Part shown: positions 33,942 to 44,600 of the stretch, piece by piece
How the letters are laid out: each line of letters starts with the position of its first letter
Position numbering within the stretch: position 1 is the stretch's first letter
NCBI GenBank assembly: GCA_040389065.1
Contig: JAZKAR010000020.1
Span: 5,291-69,290 of the forward strand
Reading direction: 5' to 3'
From: JAZKAR01 sp040389065
GTDB taxonomy: Bacteria; Pseudomonadota; Gammaproteobacteria; Burkholderiales; Casimicrobiaceae
Length of the DNA stretch: 64,000 bases
The notes under the pieces: generated by a model
What the model saw: only the letters and a program-made list of their open reading frames with translations
Database searches by the model: none
Told to the model about the DNA's origin: nothing
Translations under genes and position numbers: made by a program

Positions 33942-35180
33942 TTATTTGATTTTACTTTTTAGTAAATCTAAATCTAAAGAAAGCATAGGAAGTGCGCCAT
34001 CAATATTTTTATCAAAATTTCCTCCTCCAAAGTTTTTAAGAGAATTCTCACTTTCGTCGCCTGATACTAATAAAGGATCAGCCCCGTGTTGAGGAAGCGA
34101 TGAATTTTTATCACCGGTTTTAATATTTGACTCATTAATAATCCAGGCAAGATTAGTGGGTGAGTCAGCATGTTTCATAGCTTCTTCATAACTAATAGTG
34201 CCTTCATGGTAGAGGCGTGCCAATTCTTGTTCAAACGTTTGCAGGCCTTTATGAAGACTTTGCTCCATGGCTTCTTTAATTTGTGAAAAATCACCTTTTT
34301 TGATAAGTTCGCTAATATGGTACGAGTTAATTAAAATCTCTACCGCTGCATGTAAATTACCATCTTTAGTCTTAACTAATCGTTGCGAAACAATTGCTTT
34401 TAAAGCCATTGAAAGATCAGAAAACAATGCAGTACGTGCTTCGTAAGGAAATAAATTCACAATGCGCGAAAGTGCATGGTAAGCATTGTTTGCATGTAAT
34501 GTAGATAAACATAAATGCCCAGTTAGCGCATGCAGAATGAGATGTTGCATGGTTTCTCTGTCGCGCACTTCCCCAAGCAATAATAGATCAGGGGCTTCAC
34601 GCAGACTATTAATGAGCGCCTCATGATAGGAAATGGTATCGTTGCCAACTTCTCGTTGATTAATAACGCTTTTTTTATGTTTAAATAAAAATTCGATAGG
34701 GTCTTCAATCGTAAGAATATGCCCCGATGTATGAGTATTGCGATGGTCAATCATAGAAGCTAGCGTTGTTGATTTACCCGAGCCAGTAGAACCTACAACC
34801 AGAATCATCCCGCGTTTTTCCATAATAAGTTCAAGTAGAACGGAAGGAAGGCTTAAGCTTTCGAATGAAGGAATATCGCTTTTTACATGGCGAATAACTA
34901 ATGAAATAGAGTTGCGTTGAAATAATGCATTGATCCGAAAAACACCTACTTGAGGTTCAATATGCGAAAAGTTCATTTCACGTCGACGTTCAAATGCTTC
35001 AAACTGGTCGTTACTCATCACTTCTTTGGCAATTTGCCGTGACATTTCAGGCAAAATAACTTGCTGATTAACAGGGTGCAATACACCATGAATTTTGATA
35101 TGAATGGTTGTTCCACAGGTAATGAATAAATCAGAAGCCTGTTTTTCCATCATCAAATGAAAGAGAGGGCGAATCAGCAC
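33942..35180 (-). CDS. pilU: PilT/PilU-type retraction ATPase
   Basis: 412 residues from GTG 35180, with GGAGGA upstream. N-terminal PAS-like region with MMEKQASDLFITCGTTIHIKIHGVLHPV, then Walker A GSTGSGKST (near residue 130), Asp box LTIEDPIEF, the AIRAEPD-like box here reading SLREAPDLLLLGEVRDRET, and His box TGHLCLSTLHAN. There is no tetracysteine, as expected of retraction ATPases. The length beyond 380 residues and the MxKxxSDLFIT start favour PilU over PilT. A low-complexity tail of about 60 residues follows residue 350. pilT, its usual neighbour, is not in the window. Its partner pilus system is not obvious; the 21.7-29 kb operon is one candidate. Confidence 0.88.
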   Translation of the reverse strand: MLIRPLFHLMMEKQASDLFITCGTTIHIKIHGVLHPVNQQVILPEMSRQIAKEVMSNDQFEAFERRREMNFSHIEPQVGVFRINALFQRNSISLVIRHVKSDIPSFESLSLPSVLLELIMEKRGMILVVGSTGSGKSTTLASMIDHRNTHTSGHILTIEDPIEFLFKHKKSVINQREVGNDTISYHEALINSLREAPDLLLLGEVRDRETMQHLILHALTGHLCLSTLHANNAYHALSRIVNLFPYEARTALFSDLSMALKAIVSQRLVKTKDGNLHAAVEILINSYHISELIKKGDFSQIKEAMEQSLHKGLQTFEQELARLYHEGTISYEEAMKHADSPTNLAWIINESNIKTGDKNSSLPQHGADPLLVSGDESENSLKNFGGGNFDKNIDGALPMLSLDLDLLKSKIK

Positions 35181-35211
35181 GGTGATCCTCCAAAAGTAAA
35201 ATCATGAATGT

Positions 35212-35334
35212 TAGACGTTACGCAGCATTTGAGTTCATTTAAGGCATGGGATGCCCCGCATAACAACGTGGACAGTATCAAGGTGTACAGCAATTCCGAA
35301 CACGCTAGGAGAGTGCAGCTGCGTAACGTCTAAA
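35212..35334. repeat. TTACGCAG palindromic repeat, copy 2
   Basis: 123 bp with perfect 16-bp ends TTAGACGTTACGCAGC / GCTGCGTAACGTCTAA. AATG or ATG flanks both sides. The interior diverges more from copies 1 and 3 but keeps AAGGCATG and GGACAGTATC-like blocks. It lies just upstream of pilU. Confidence 0.85.
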
Positions 35335-35476
35335 TGTTTACTTTTTATCGGCAAGGTATGAGGCACGGTGCAGTGCAACTATTTATTGAATAAAGTTTTA
35401 AGGCGCTATAGTTGCCGATAGAGCCCCAAATTTAAAATAATGATTAGGGCACTATAGAATGCTTTGCTAGCAGGTA

Positions 35477-35500
35477 TAGAGCCTAAGAAAGTAGGCTCTA
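35477..35500 (-). terminator. hairpin after queE
   Basis: Perfect 9-bp arms TAGAGCCTA / TAGGCTCTA with a 6-base loop, directly after the queE stop on the minus strand; the T-run is weak. Confidence 0.4.
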
Positions 35501-35506
35501 ATTGCT

Positions 35507-36154
35507 CTATGGAATATTTAAAATTTTATGCGTCTGCAACGATAACCGCCATTTAGGATGCTGACGGCAATAATCAAGCGTAGCCTGAGTATTTTGAACA
35601 ATCTTTTCATTATCCATAGGCTGAAGAAAAAAATGCTTAAAGTTCAGATTTTCGAACGCTTCAGGGAGTGCATCCGCTTGAGGGTAAACAAGTTTAAGCT
35701 CATCTCCAGATGTAATGTTTAAAGGTGCTGTACTTTTAGGGCTAACAGTTAGCCAGTATTGCCCACGAGTAGGGGGCGGTTGAGTTCCATTGGTTTCTAT
35801 CGCTACTTCAAAACCATGTGTATTAAGTGCTTCAATTAAATCATTATCAACTTGAAGTAAAGGCTCGCCTCCCGTTAGTACAACAAAACGAGGTTGATAA
35901 GCAGACGATTGATTTCCTTGGTTCCAACTAGCCATAATCGCACTAACTAATAATTCGGCAGTTGCAAATTTCCCCCCACCTTCACCATCAGTTCCTACAA
36001 ATTGTGTATCGCAGAAACGGCATATAGCATTTGCACGATGTTGTTCTAATCCGCTCCATAAATTGCATCCTGCAAAACGGCAAAACACAGCAGCGCGCCC
36101 TGTATGGGCTCCTTCACCTTGAAGGGTGTAAAAAATTTCTTTAATGCTATACAT
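35507..36154 (-). CDS. queE: 7-carboxy-7-deazaguanine synthase (radical SAM)
   Basis: 215 residues. N-terminal SIKEIFYTLQGEGAHTGRAAVFCRFAGCNLW is the QueE opening. The radical-SAM cysteines are in the spaced form CNLWSGLEQHRANAICRFCD (Cx14Cx2C), typical of the proteobacterial group with an inserted loop. VVLTGGEPLLQVD and IETNGTQPP follow. The enzyme makes the deazaguanine core on the way to queuosine. No other que genes are adjacent. The 304-bp gap to the next gene (36155-36458) contains small inverted repeats (10-bp arms at 36187 and 36262; a GGCGGAT/ATCCGCC hairpin at 36347-36367) but no gene. Confidence 0.95.
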   Translation of the reverse strand: MYSIKEIFYTLQGEGAHTGRAAVFCRFAGCNLWSGLEQHRANAICRFCDTQFVGTDGEGGGKFATAELLVSAIMASWNQGNQSSAYQPRFVVLTGGEPLLQVDNDLIEALNTHGFEVAIETNGTQPPPTRGQYWLTVSPKSTAPLNITSGDELKLVYPQADALPEAFENLNFKHFFLQPMDNEKIVQNTQATLDYCRQHPKWRLSLQTHKILNIP

Positions 36155-36458
36155 AAAGGATACTTATCTTGTTTGATAATAGGCACTATACAAAACGAGT
36201 CAATTAGAAACAGAGTTAACTAGACGCAGAAAAGCGTATTGCATCATTCGTTTTAAGAACAGTTTTGTATAAATCTGAGTTGAAATAAATTAGCCATTAG
36301 TGTACTGCATTTTTCTTATCATAAACTTCTTCTAAAAGAAAATATAGGCGGATTAAAAACATCCGCCATCATTGTTTAGTGATGACGGTGGATATATGAC
36401 TTGGTTACTGGTTAGCACCAAATTTTTAAGGTTTTATATTTGCATGAGTATAAATGTA

Positions 36459-37700
36459 CTACGTTAATAGAGGATATTTTGTTTTCAGAATAGCCATTAA
36501 GCGAGATTGTTCATTTCCTGTAATGCTTAGTGCTTCATCTACGCCCATGCCGGGTTTTGCTAACTGCATATCTGCTTGCGTAGCCACTGCCACATGCACA
36601 GAAGCACGGGCAGATAAATCGGTTTCTGTGCAACTTCCGCCAATATAGACGCCTATTCCGTGCTGTTTGCAAAGGATTGCTGCATCCATCGAATTTAATA
36701 AGCATCCGGCATCGGGGAGTTTAATTTGAATGATATCGGCTGCTCCTTGCTGAGCAAATTGCCGAATATCTTCTAACGTATCGCACCACTCATCCGCTAC
36801 AATTTTTGCGCTACAACCTCGGTTTTTGAGTGCTTGTCGAATTTTAATATAGCCGTTAATTTGTGCTTCAGAAGAGCCATAATCAGCAGGGCTTTCAATA
36901 TGAAGCTGAAAAGGCGCAGCTGCTTTTGCAAGTTGCTCAATATACGACGCTATCGATTCAGCATCTAATCCAAACTCAAGGCCTATAGTGCCATATACAT
37001 CAAAATGTAGAGCAGGATAATAATTTGCATCTCCTGCTTGAGCGATTTGTTGCGTAATCCATTGTACAAACTCTAGTAGTTTTTCTCCTTTTGTACCTAA
37101 CTTTGCAGGGCTATTAAATAAACCATGCGGTAAAATCTCTACACGCTTAAGGATCATTTTTTGTGTTTGATTATAACGATCATCACCACTTTGAGCGTAA
37201 ATCGGCACGGGCCTAAGAATCATTGGTAGTGAATAAGCATGAACGAGTACTTCTGTCATGGTTAAGCGGAGAAGGTGCGCATAAGCACTTAATATTGCTT
37301 GGCTAATACCATATTGAATCGATAAAGGTACATGTTGCTCGTTTTTTAATGGCAAAAAAAGCATTTTAAGATCATGACGAATATCTTTAAAATGAATCTG
37401 CAATAATCGAGGTTTTAATTCCTCAATAATTTTTTTAGCTTCAGTAATGTTAAAAACAGGTTCGCGCCCGGCAATGCCGGAATATTGAACGGTTAACATA
37501 TCGCCCCAAAGAATAGCACCATCTGCCAAAACAAGGCCCACGCTTAAAGAGCGTGCAGGCATGCGGATAGAAGAAAAACCAGGGGTTTGAGGCGTACCGT
37601 TATAGATAAAGCCTTCTTGAAGGGCGCCAGCGCGAATGGCTTGCTGATCATCGTAAAAAAAAGCACCCATGCCAGGGGCAGTTAAAATGTCTATTATCAT
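36459..37700 (-). CDS. methylaspartate ammonia-lyase (3-methylaspartase)
   Basis: 413 residues from ATG 37700 (MIIDILTAPGMGAFFYDDQ), preceded by AAAGAAAG; a farther in-frame ATG at 37739 has no such site, and 413 is the length of the clostridial enzyme. Enolase-superfamily features match: metal ligands in HFDVYGTIG, LHIESPADYG and KIVADEW (Asp303), and the catalytic Lys327 in IQIKLPD, each offset by four from the Clostridium tetanomorphum enzyme as I recall it. YIGGSCTETDLSA and LAKPGMGVDEAL also match. It interconverts (2S,3S)-3-methylaspartate and mesaconate plus ammonia. Glutamate mutase and mesaconase genes are not nearby, so its pathway here is open. Confidence 0.92.
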   Translation of the reverse strand: MIIDILTAPGMGAFFYDDQQAIRAGALQEGFIYNGTPQTPGFSSIRMPARSLSVGLVLADGAILWGDMLTVQYSGIAGREPVFNITEAKKIIEELKPRLLQIHFKDIRHDLKMLFLPLKNEQHVPLSIQYGISQAILSAYAHLLRLTMTEVLVHAYSLPMILRPVPIYAQSGDDRYNQTQKMILKRVEILPHGLFNSPAKLGTKGEKLLEFVQWITQQIAQAGDANYYPALHFDVYGTIGLEFGLDAESIASYIEQLAKAAAPFQLHIESPADYGSSEAQINGYIKIRQALKNRGCSAKIVADEWCDTLEDIRQFAQQGAADIIQIKLPDAGCLLNSMDAAILCKQHGIGVYIGGSCTETDLSARASVHVAVATQADMQLAKPGMGVDEALSITGNEQSRLMAILKTKYPLLT

Positions 37701-37758
37701 AAAAGTTTCTTTCTTTAATGTAATACCATTTTGAGTCATACCATTTGTTTTAATAAAA

Positions 37759-37877
37759 TTAGAAGTTACGCAGTTGGCTCTCTCTGCGTGGGACGCCCCG
37801 CGTTATGGCAACTTGCCGTACTACTTGTACTGTCTGCGTTGCCATGCCTTGATAGCGCTCAACTGCGTAACTCCTAA
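37759..37877. repeat. TTACGCAG palindromic repeat, copy 3
   Basis: 119 bp with ends TTAGAAGTTACGCAGTTG and its near-complement CAACTGCGTAACTCCTAA. The interior contains GGCAACTTGCCGTACTAC and TGTACTGTCTGCGTTGCC, which are shared with copies 1 (inverted) and 4. It lies upstream of the methylaspartate ammonia-lyase gene. The rest of the 37.7-38.2 kb gap holds only a short AGAAGTTACG remnant at 38132. Confidence 0.88.
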
Positions 37878-38219
37878 AAATAATTAAGCAATTCTCACCA
37901 AATATAAATCGTTAGCATTTGATACAGGCAAATCGATATAAATAAACAGGTAAGCAATAATTAAATTTTGGAAACGTTATTCATTTTAAAAGGCTTTATA
38001 TTGATTACAAAAAATAATAGCCTAAGCTCCTTCTTATCTATTAATTAATGTGAATAAGAGAGTGTAAAATGAATAGATGATTAAAACAAATAGTATTAAT
38101 ACAGGTAGGGGAGATGATAGCAAAAAGATTAGAAGTTACGAGGTTTTGGGTTCTTTTGAAGCTGCGCACATAATAGTTTAATGCGTAATATTGTGAGGTT
38201 CTATTTATACATCAGCGAG

Positions 38220-38420
38220 TTAAACGACTGCTTTGGCTATCATGATAAGCCCAATAACAACAATGATTAAAACAATATGTAATACAATAATAAGGTGCAG
38301 TGGTTTGATTTTTTTAAAGTCAGCATCGTGACCTGTTTGTTTACGAACGCCAACGAAGCTCCACAAAACAACTTTGATCAGGCGGAATAGATAGGTGATG
38401 GTTGACATAAATGAGTGCAT
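38220..38420 (-). CDS. DUF2970 family small membrane protein
   Basis: 66 residues (61 if the internal Met at 38408 is used). The first half has LIKVVLWSFVGVRKQTGHDADF, the DUF2970 signature (VLWSFxGxR), followed by KIKPLHLIIVLHIVLIIVVIGLIMIAKAVV, a single hydrophobic helix. In many betaproteobacteria this gene lies inside the cox cluster between ctaG and coxC; here it stands alone 22 kb away. An oxidase-related role is inferred from that linkage only. Confidence 0.75.
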   Translation of the reverse strand: MHSFMSTITYLFRLIKVVLWSFVGVRKQTGHDADFKKIKPLHLIIVLHIVLIIVVIGLIMIAKAVV

Positions 38421-38614
38421 GATGGTTTTACTCAGAGCTTCCTATAAGCAGTATATCAGCAAGTGCTATGATGCATGGCGGTTATACAAAACAGGTTTAA
38501 CAGAGTATTGGCGTACTGTTATGCGCTCAGATTTTGGGTTTGAGCACTAATGGTTAGCTTGGGGTACATACCCTTGCTGAAAAAATATCAATAAGCAGTG
38601 ATAGCGAATATAGA

Positions 38615-41600
38615 ATGGGATCTTCGGTAACGTCTACAAAACATGATGAAAGCCTTTTGCAGGCAGAGGCTCCTATTGCATTGGCTTTAGAAAAATTACG
38701 TTCCCGTTTGCTAGATTTAAGTCTGCGCAATCGTTTGTTGAATTACAAACCCTCTAAAAGCCGTAGCCTACAGTTCGTAAATGTTAAACATTTAAACGAG
38801 ATATACGATCAGTTATTGAACGGCAAACGAGCACGTTTGCTTCCTATACCTGAGCCAGAAACTTCTGTTGGAGTATCTTTGCAGAAGCAAGAGTATTTTG
38901 ATGAAGCTGATGAAGCAATTATTGAGCCGCTGAAAGCTAGGGAATATGCTCAACATTTAGGCATAAATACTGACATCGATTTAGCCAGAGAAGACGGCTC
39001 GCCAAATTTAACGCCCTCGTTGAGTTTGAGCGCTGATGAAGTAGCTAAAGAGAAAATTTCTTTAGAACTTCAAGCACTTTTCTTTCCTTCAGACCTTGAG
39101 AAGCGTGTAAAAAAAATTGCTGCTGAAGCACGCACCATTTTAGAGGAAACCGGCACCACGATGTTACATCTGGTATTCGGTTTTTTAGAGTTTTATGAGT
39201 CAGAGTCTTCTGATAAGCCCTTATTGGCTCCATTATTAGCACTGCCTGTTAGCCTTGAGCGAGGCGAAATTGATCCTGTTAGCCGTGTGTATCGCTATTA
39301 TCTAGTATCAAACGAAGAAGAAATTCAAGAAAATTTTACGCTTAGAGAAAAATTAAAACAGGAGTTTCGTTTACATTTGCCTGAGGCCGAAGAAAATGAA
39401 TCTCCTGATAGCTACTTTTTAAAAATTAATGAGGCGATTAAAACACGCAAAGGTTGGCAAGTTCGCCGTCAGCTTTCATTGGGCATGTTGTCGTTTACTA
39501 AGTTAAGTATGTGGGCTGATCTTGACCCTGAGCGTTATCCGGCTTTAATCAACCAACATTTGGTACGGCAAATTTTTGAGGGTATACAAACACAAGAAGG
39601 CAATGAAGCCTCTGGCTCCATTATTTTACAGGCAGAAGATTATTCGATTGATAGCCATCCTCAGGCGCATCTCCCTTTAATTTATGACGCAGACTCCTCT
39701 CAGCATAGTGTATTAATAGATGCACTAGCAGGCAAAAATATCGTTGTTAATGGGCCGCCAGGTACAGGAAAATCACAAACGATTACAAATATAATCGCCG
39801 CAACCTTGGCGGCAGGTAAACGCGTGTTGTTTGTAGCAGAAAAATTAACTGCATTAGAAGTGGTTCACAAGCGATTAGAGCAAGCTAATCTTGGTCATTT
39901 TTGCTTAGAGCTGCACAGTCATAAAACGCAAAAAAAGCAGTTATTGGCAGATATTAAACGCCGAATGGAATTGAAGTGCGAACCGCAATTACAGCTAGAC
40001 GCTAAATTAAAGCTATTAGAGGAACAAAAGCAAACATTACAGCGGTATGCCACCCTAATGGGAAGCGAAATTCATAATGCGTTGGGCATGAGTGTTCATG
40101 AAGTATTGTGGGCGGCAGAGCATAAGCGGCAAATTTTAAGAGAGTGTAAGCAGGCATCTTTAAATGGCATGTTGCAAAACCTGCATTTTGACAAAGCAGA
40201 AACATGGAGCCTAGGGGAGTTAGCGCGTCAAAAAAAACTACTTAGCCAGTTAGCGGATCATTTTACTGCTTCAGGGCAATCACGTGAACCTGGAGAGGCT
40301 TATCCTTGGTATGGGTTTCAAATGCTTATGCAAGCCTCTCATCAGAGTGCTGACATACTGGACATCGTTAAGGCAGCGCATGAAGAAAGCCAAGCCTGTT
40401 GTGAGTATTGGAATCAGATTGAATCATTAGGAATAGTGCGGTTGGATGAGGCAGCGCTTGAGCAGATAAGGGTTACGGTTCGTGAGCTTGTTGCACCGCC
40501 CAAACATCTATGTGTGCCGTTAGTGGCTCGAATGTTTTCTAATGATGATCCCTTATGCCAATCTCGCCAGCCATTGTTTGATCGCATCATAGCAACGTTA
40601 CAACAGGTAGTGGAGTGGCGTGCGACTCAAAAAGCTATTTTAAAAGAAAGTGTTCATCCTCAAAAAAGTGAGTTGAACATTGTTTTAGCGCAGCTTGAGG
40701 CTTGGAAGCATCAGTTTTGGGTGCATTCTCATGCAGTAGATACCAGTGCCTCTCTTCTCATGGCTGATAAAAGTCTGCGGGTGGTTAGTGACACTCAGCA
40801 GCAACTCAACAAAAAATATGAAGCGTTGACGTCTCTACTCGATCAGTTTGGGCTTGTAGAGGCAGAGTTCAATCTTGAAAAGGGCAACAGTGATAAAGAT
40901 GCTTTGCAGAAAGCTCTACATACCCTGGCTTCGTATGACATTTTTAATAGACCGATACAGAGTTTAGTTGAGAGGGCCTCTGCAATAGAGAAGGTTCGAG
41001 AAGAGCTTTCACAGGCTTTAAAAAATAGTGAGCAGTTTGCGTATCGCTGGCAGCTTAGCTTTGATGGAGCGCCGCAGACTGTTGCTAAATGGATGCAGCA
41101 AGAGGCTTTTCAAGGTCTAAAGGAATCATTGAACAAAAATTCTTCAACTGATTTACCAAGGACAAATGCCTTAATAGAATCTTTTGATTGGGCTGGTATT
41201 CTTAGGCAGGCGCAAGCATTCGATAGCCTTCAAGCATCGTACAGCGATGTGCCGCTAGGCGTGTTAATTAAGCGCTATGAAAATGAGGAAGAATTAATTT
41301 CAACTATAAAGCGTGCACTGCAAACTCTGAAGCAGTGCATAACAGAATGTGGAGAGAGTTTTGCCTCTGATGTTCTAAGTCTTAGCCGAATGGTTACTTT
41401 GACTGAGATTGCTTCAATAGCACCTATAGCGTTATTGTCCTATCGAAAGAAAACGTTTGAAGATAGTCGGTTTGGTGAAATATTTCAGCATGCTAAAGCA
41501 GATTATGAGAAAGACCAGCAAGAGTATGCTCAATTAAGCCAACTATTTTTTCTTGATGCGTTGCCAACCATTGAAGACATTAAGCGTGCTGTACGTATTT

Positions 41601-44600
41601 TTCGCCGAGGCGATGCTTTATTAAATTGCTTAAAGGCAGACTGGCGGTGGGCTAAAAAGATATACAAAGAAATGAGCCAGCCTAATGGTGCAGGGCGATT
41701 GCATAGTGCCCAAGAGCGGGCAAATGCCTGTTTAAGGCTGGTAGCTTGGCATGAACACCGTACTGGTTTTACACATTCGGATGAGTATAAAACCTACTTG
41801 GGAGCATTATTTAAAGGGGTTGAGACTGATTTTGAGAAAATTGAAACATTATATCAATGGTATCAAATAAGTTTAAGCCGCTTGGCTTTGCGAGCGCAAT
41901 GGTCTGAATCGATCTCATTAAGTGAATTAGACGAGCGAAAAATAAAAGTATTGGCTGCACAAGCGAATACCTTGATGAATGCATGGGAAAGTTTGCAGTC
42001 AGCCTGGGGGCAATTATCAAAAGCGACGTTGAAAGATGGCATAACGCTCGAAACACATGATTGGAACAATACGCTAGAAAGCTTGCAGGCAGCTAACGCT
42101 GCATTAAAGAATGCCATAAGTTTTTTTATTCCCTTAGTAGACAATGATATCAGCTCTCGCCGTGCCATTGAGTTAATACAAGCGACACTGGCTCAATATG
42201 CAATTCAAGAAGATTTAAAAAAGCTTTCAAAGGGCAAAGAAGCCATTGCGATGGCAGCAGGCAGTGAGTTTAAAATATTAGCTCAGCAGCCTGTTTCCAC
42301 CTGGGAAGATTATCTAAACTCTGTTAAAGACATAACAGATGCTTTATTCGTGCTCGAAAATATTTCTCAGGCAGTCAATGCCCAGAAACCTGATTTAGAT
42401 GAAGCTACGATACTTAAAGCAGCACTTAGCCCAGCATTTAAGCCAATACTTGATATAACACCTAGTGGTTTATTGAGCGTGTTATCTACCAAAGATGATA
42501 TAGAGCAGATTATCTCACAGCTTATCGGGGCAGAAGGTCAGGTGTTAAATCAATCATTAAAGGATCGATTGATACAAGAAACACAATGGCAACTTTATCT
42601 TGCAACGATAGATCGTTTTAATAAGGAATTAAATGGGCTAGCAGTATCGCTTGAGCTAAAAGTAGCTGATGCTGACCGATACACCTTAAACGATAGTGTA
42701 AAGGCGATGAAGGCCACGGTTCAAGCAGACCAACTGTTGCAATCGCTAGCTTCAGATAATTCGATTAGATATACATTTGATGCATGTATTTATCAAGAAA
42801 AACAAGAAGCATTAGAAGCCTATTCTATTGAAAACCTCAAGGCCAGTTGGGCCTGGGGGCTATCGATTGCACGTTCCTCACTTCCTTTATTTGCTAAGGC
42901 TGCTTTATTAAGCGATACAGTTGAATTAGCATGGGACATTCTGATTCAGAGTGCATTAAAAGCAAAAAACTCTCTAGAGAGCATTCAATCTATTCTTACT
43001 CAGCTTCAATCCTATGGAATTTTTGATTGGGAAAAATGGCTAAATGGGGCGCGTAGTGAGCGTTTTTCACAAGAAAATACAGAGCAAGCTGCTTTTAAAA
43101 GGCGGTTGTGTGATCAGATAGCTCAGCGGTTAAGCCGAGCGCTACATGCTGAAAAGTTACTTATTCCACAGGCCCAATATTTTGCTATGCGGGGCGTGTG
43201 CATGCAAGAAGATTGCGCGGTGCTGATACCATTTTTGGAAAATCAGCAATGTGTGCCTGAATATTTAACAATAGCCTATGAGCGTGTGTTTTATACTTCA
43301 CTTTGCCGCGTTATTTATAGTGCTTACCCGGAGTTATTGCATTTTTATGGGCAATCGCATGAGCAACTGCGTGAGCAGTATCAGCGTTTAGATAAAGAGA
43401 TTATTCGCATAAATGGCTTAAAAATTGCGTATGACTTGAGTGCTGCCGCGACGCTTCCTGCCGGAACAACCGGTGTTAAAGTAGCAGACCGTACTGAAAT
43501 GGCACTGATTTATCACGAGATGAATAAAACAAGAAACCATCTTGCGGTGCGCCAATTAGTGAAGCGTGCCGGGCAGTCGCTTTTAGCGCTAAAACCTTGT
43601 TTTATGATGAGTCCCTTATCCGTTGCTCACTATCTGGAGCAAGGCTCTATTGATTTTGATGTGATTATTATGGATGAAGCCTCTCAGTTGCGTCCTGAAG
43701 ATGCATTAGGCGCAATTGCGCGCGGCAAACAGTTAATTGTGGTGGGTGACCCCAAGCAGTTACCGCCTACTTCTTTTTTTGATCAAATGATTGAAGACGA
43801 TGATGAGGAAGAAAGCTTAGCTTCAGTAGACGGGGCAGAAAGTATTCTCGATATTTGCCAGCAATTATTTAATCCGGTACGTACCTTAAAATGGCATTAT
43901 CGCTCGCAACATCAATCGTTGATAGCGTTTTCAAATTTTCATTTTTATGACAATAGCCTGGTTGTGTTTCCATCTCCCTATGAGCATGGAAAGTATAACC
44001 ATGCTGATCAGAGTGCCTCTAGGCAGCAGTATGGCGTTTATTTTCATTATGTTGAGAATGGCGAATATAAAGAGCGTCGTAATTATCCAGAGGCTTTACG
44101 GGTAGTGAAAGCCGCGATAGCGACTATTCTTGAAAAGCCTGATGAATCACTTGGCCTGGTTGCACTTAATCTTGTGCAAAGAGATTTAATTCATGATCTG
44201 TTTGATAAAGAAAGCGAAGCTCTTGAGGCGGTTCAAACGTATTTAGCGCGGTGGAACAGTAATGGCATTCCATTTTTTATTAAAAATCTTGAGCATGTAC
44301 AGGGTGATGAGCGCGATACTATTTTAATTTCAACCGTATTTGGAAAAACAACTGCATCCACCCGAGTAAGGCAGAATTTTGGTCCTATCAGTCGTGAGAA
44401 TGGGTGGCGGCGTTTAAATGTATTATTTACCCGCGCAAAAAAACGCTTAAGCATATTCAGTTCTATGTTGCCTGAAGATATTGCTGTTGATGAAAAAACT
44501 CCAAGGGGCACCAAGGCGCTGCGTGATTATTTAGATTTTGCACGGCGCGGCATATTAGTTGAAACCGATTTTAATGAGCGTGAACCCGATAGCGATTTTG

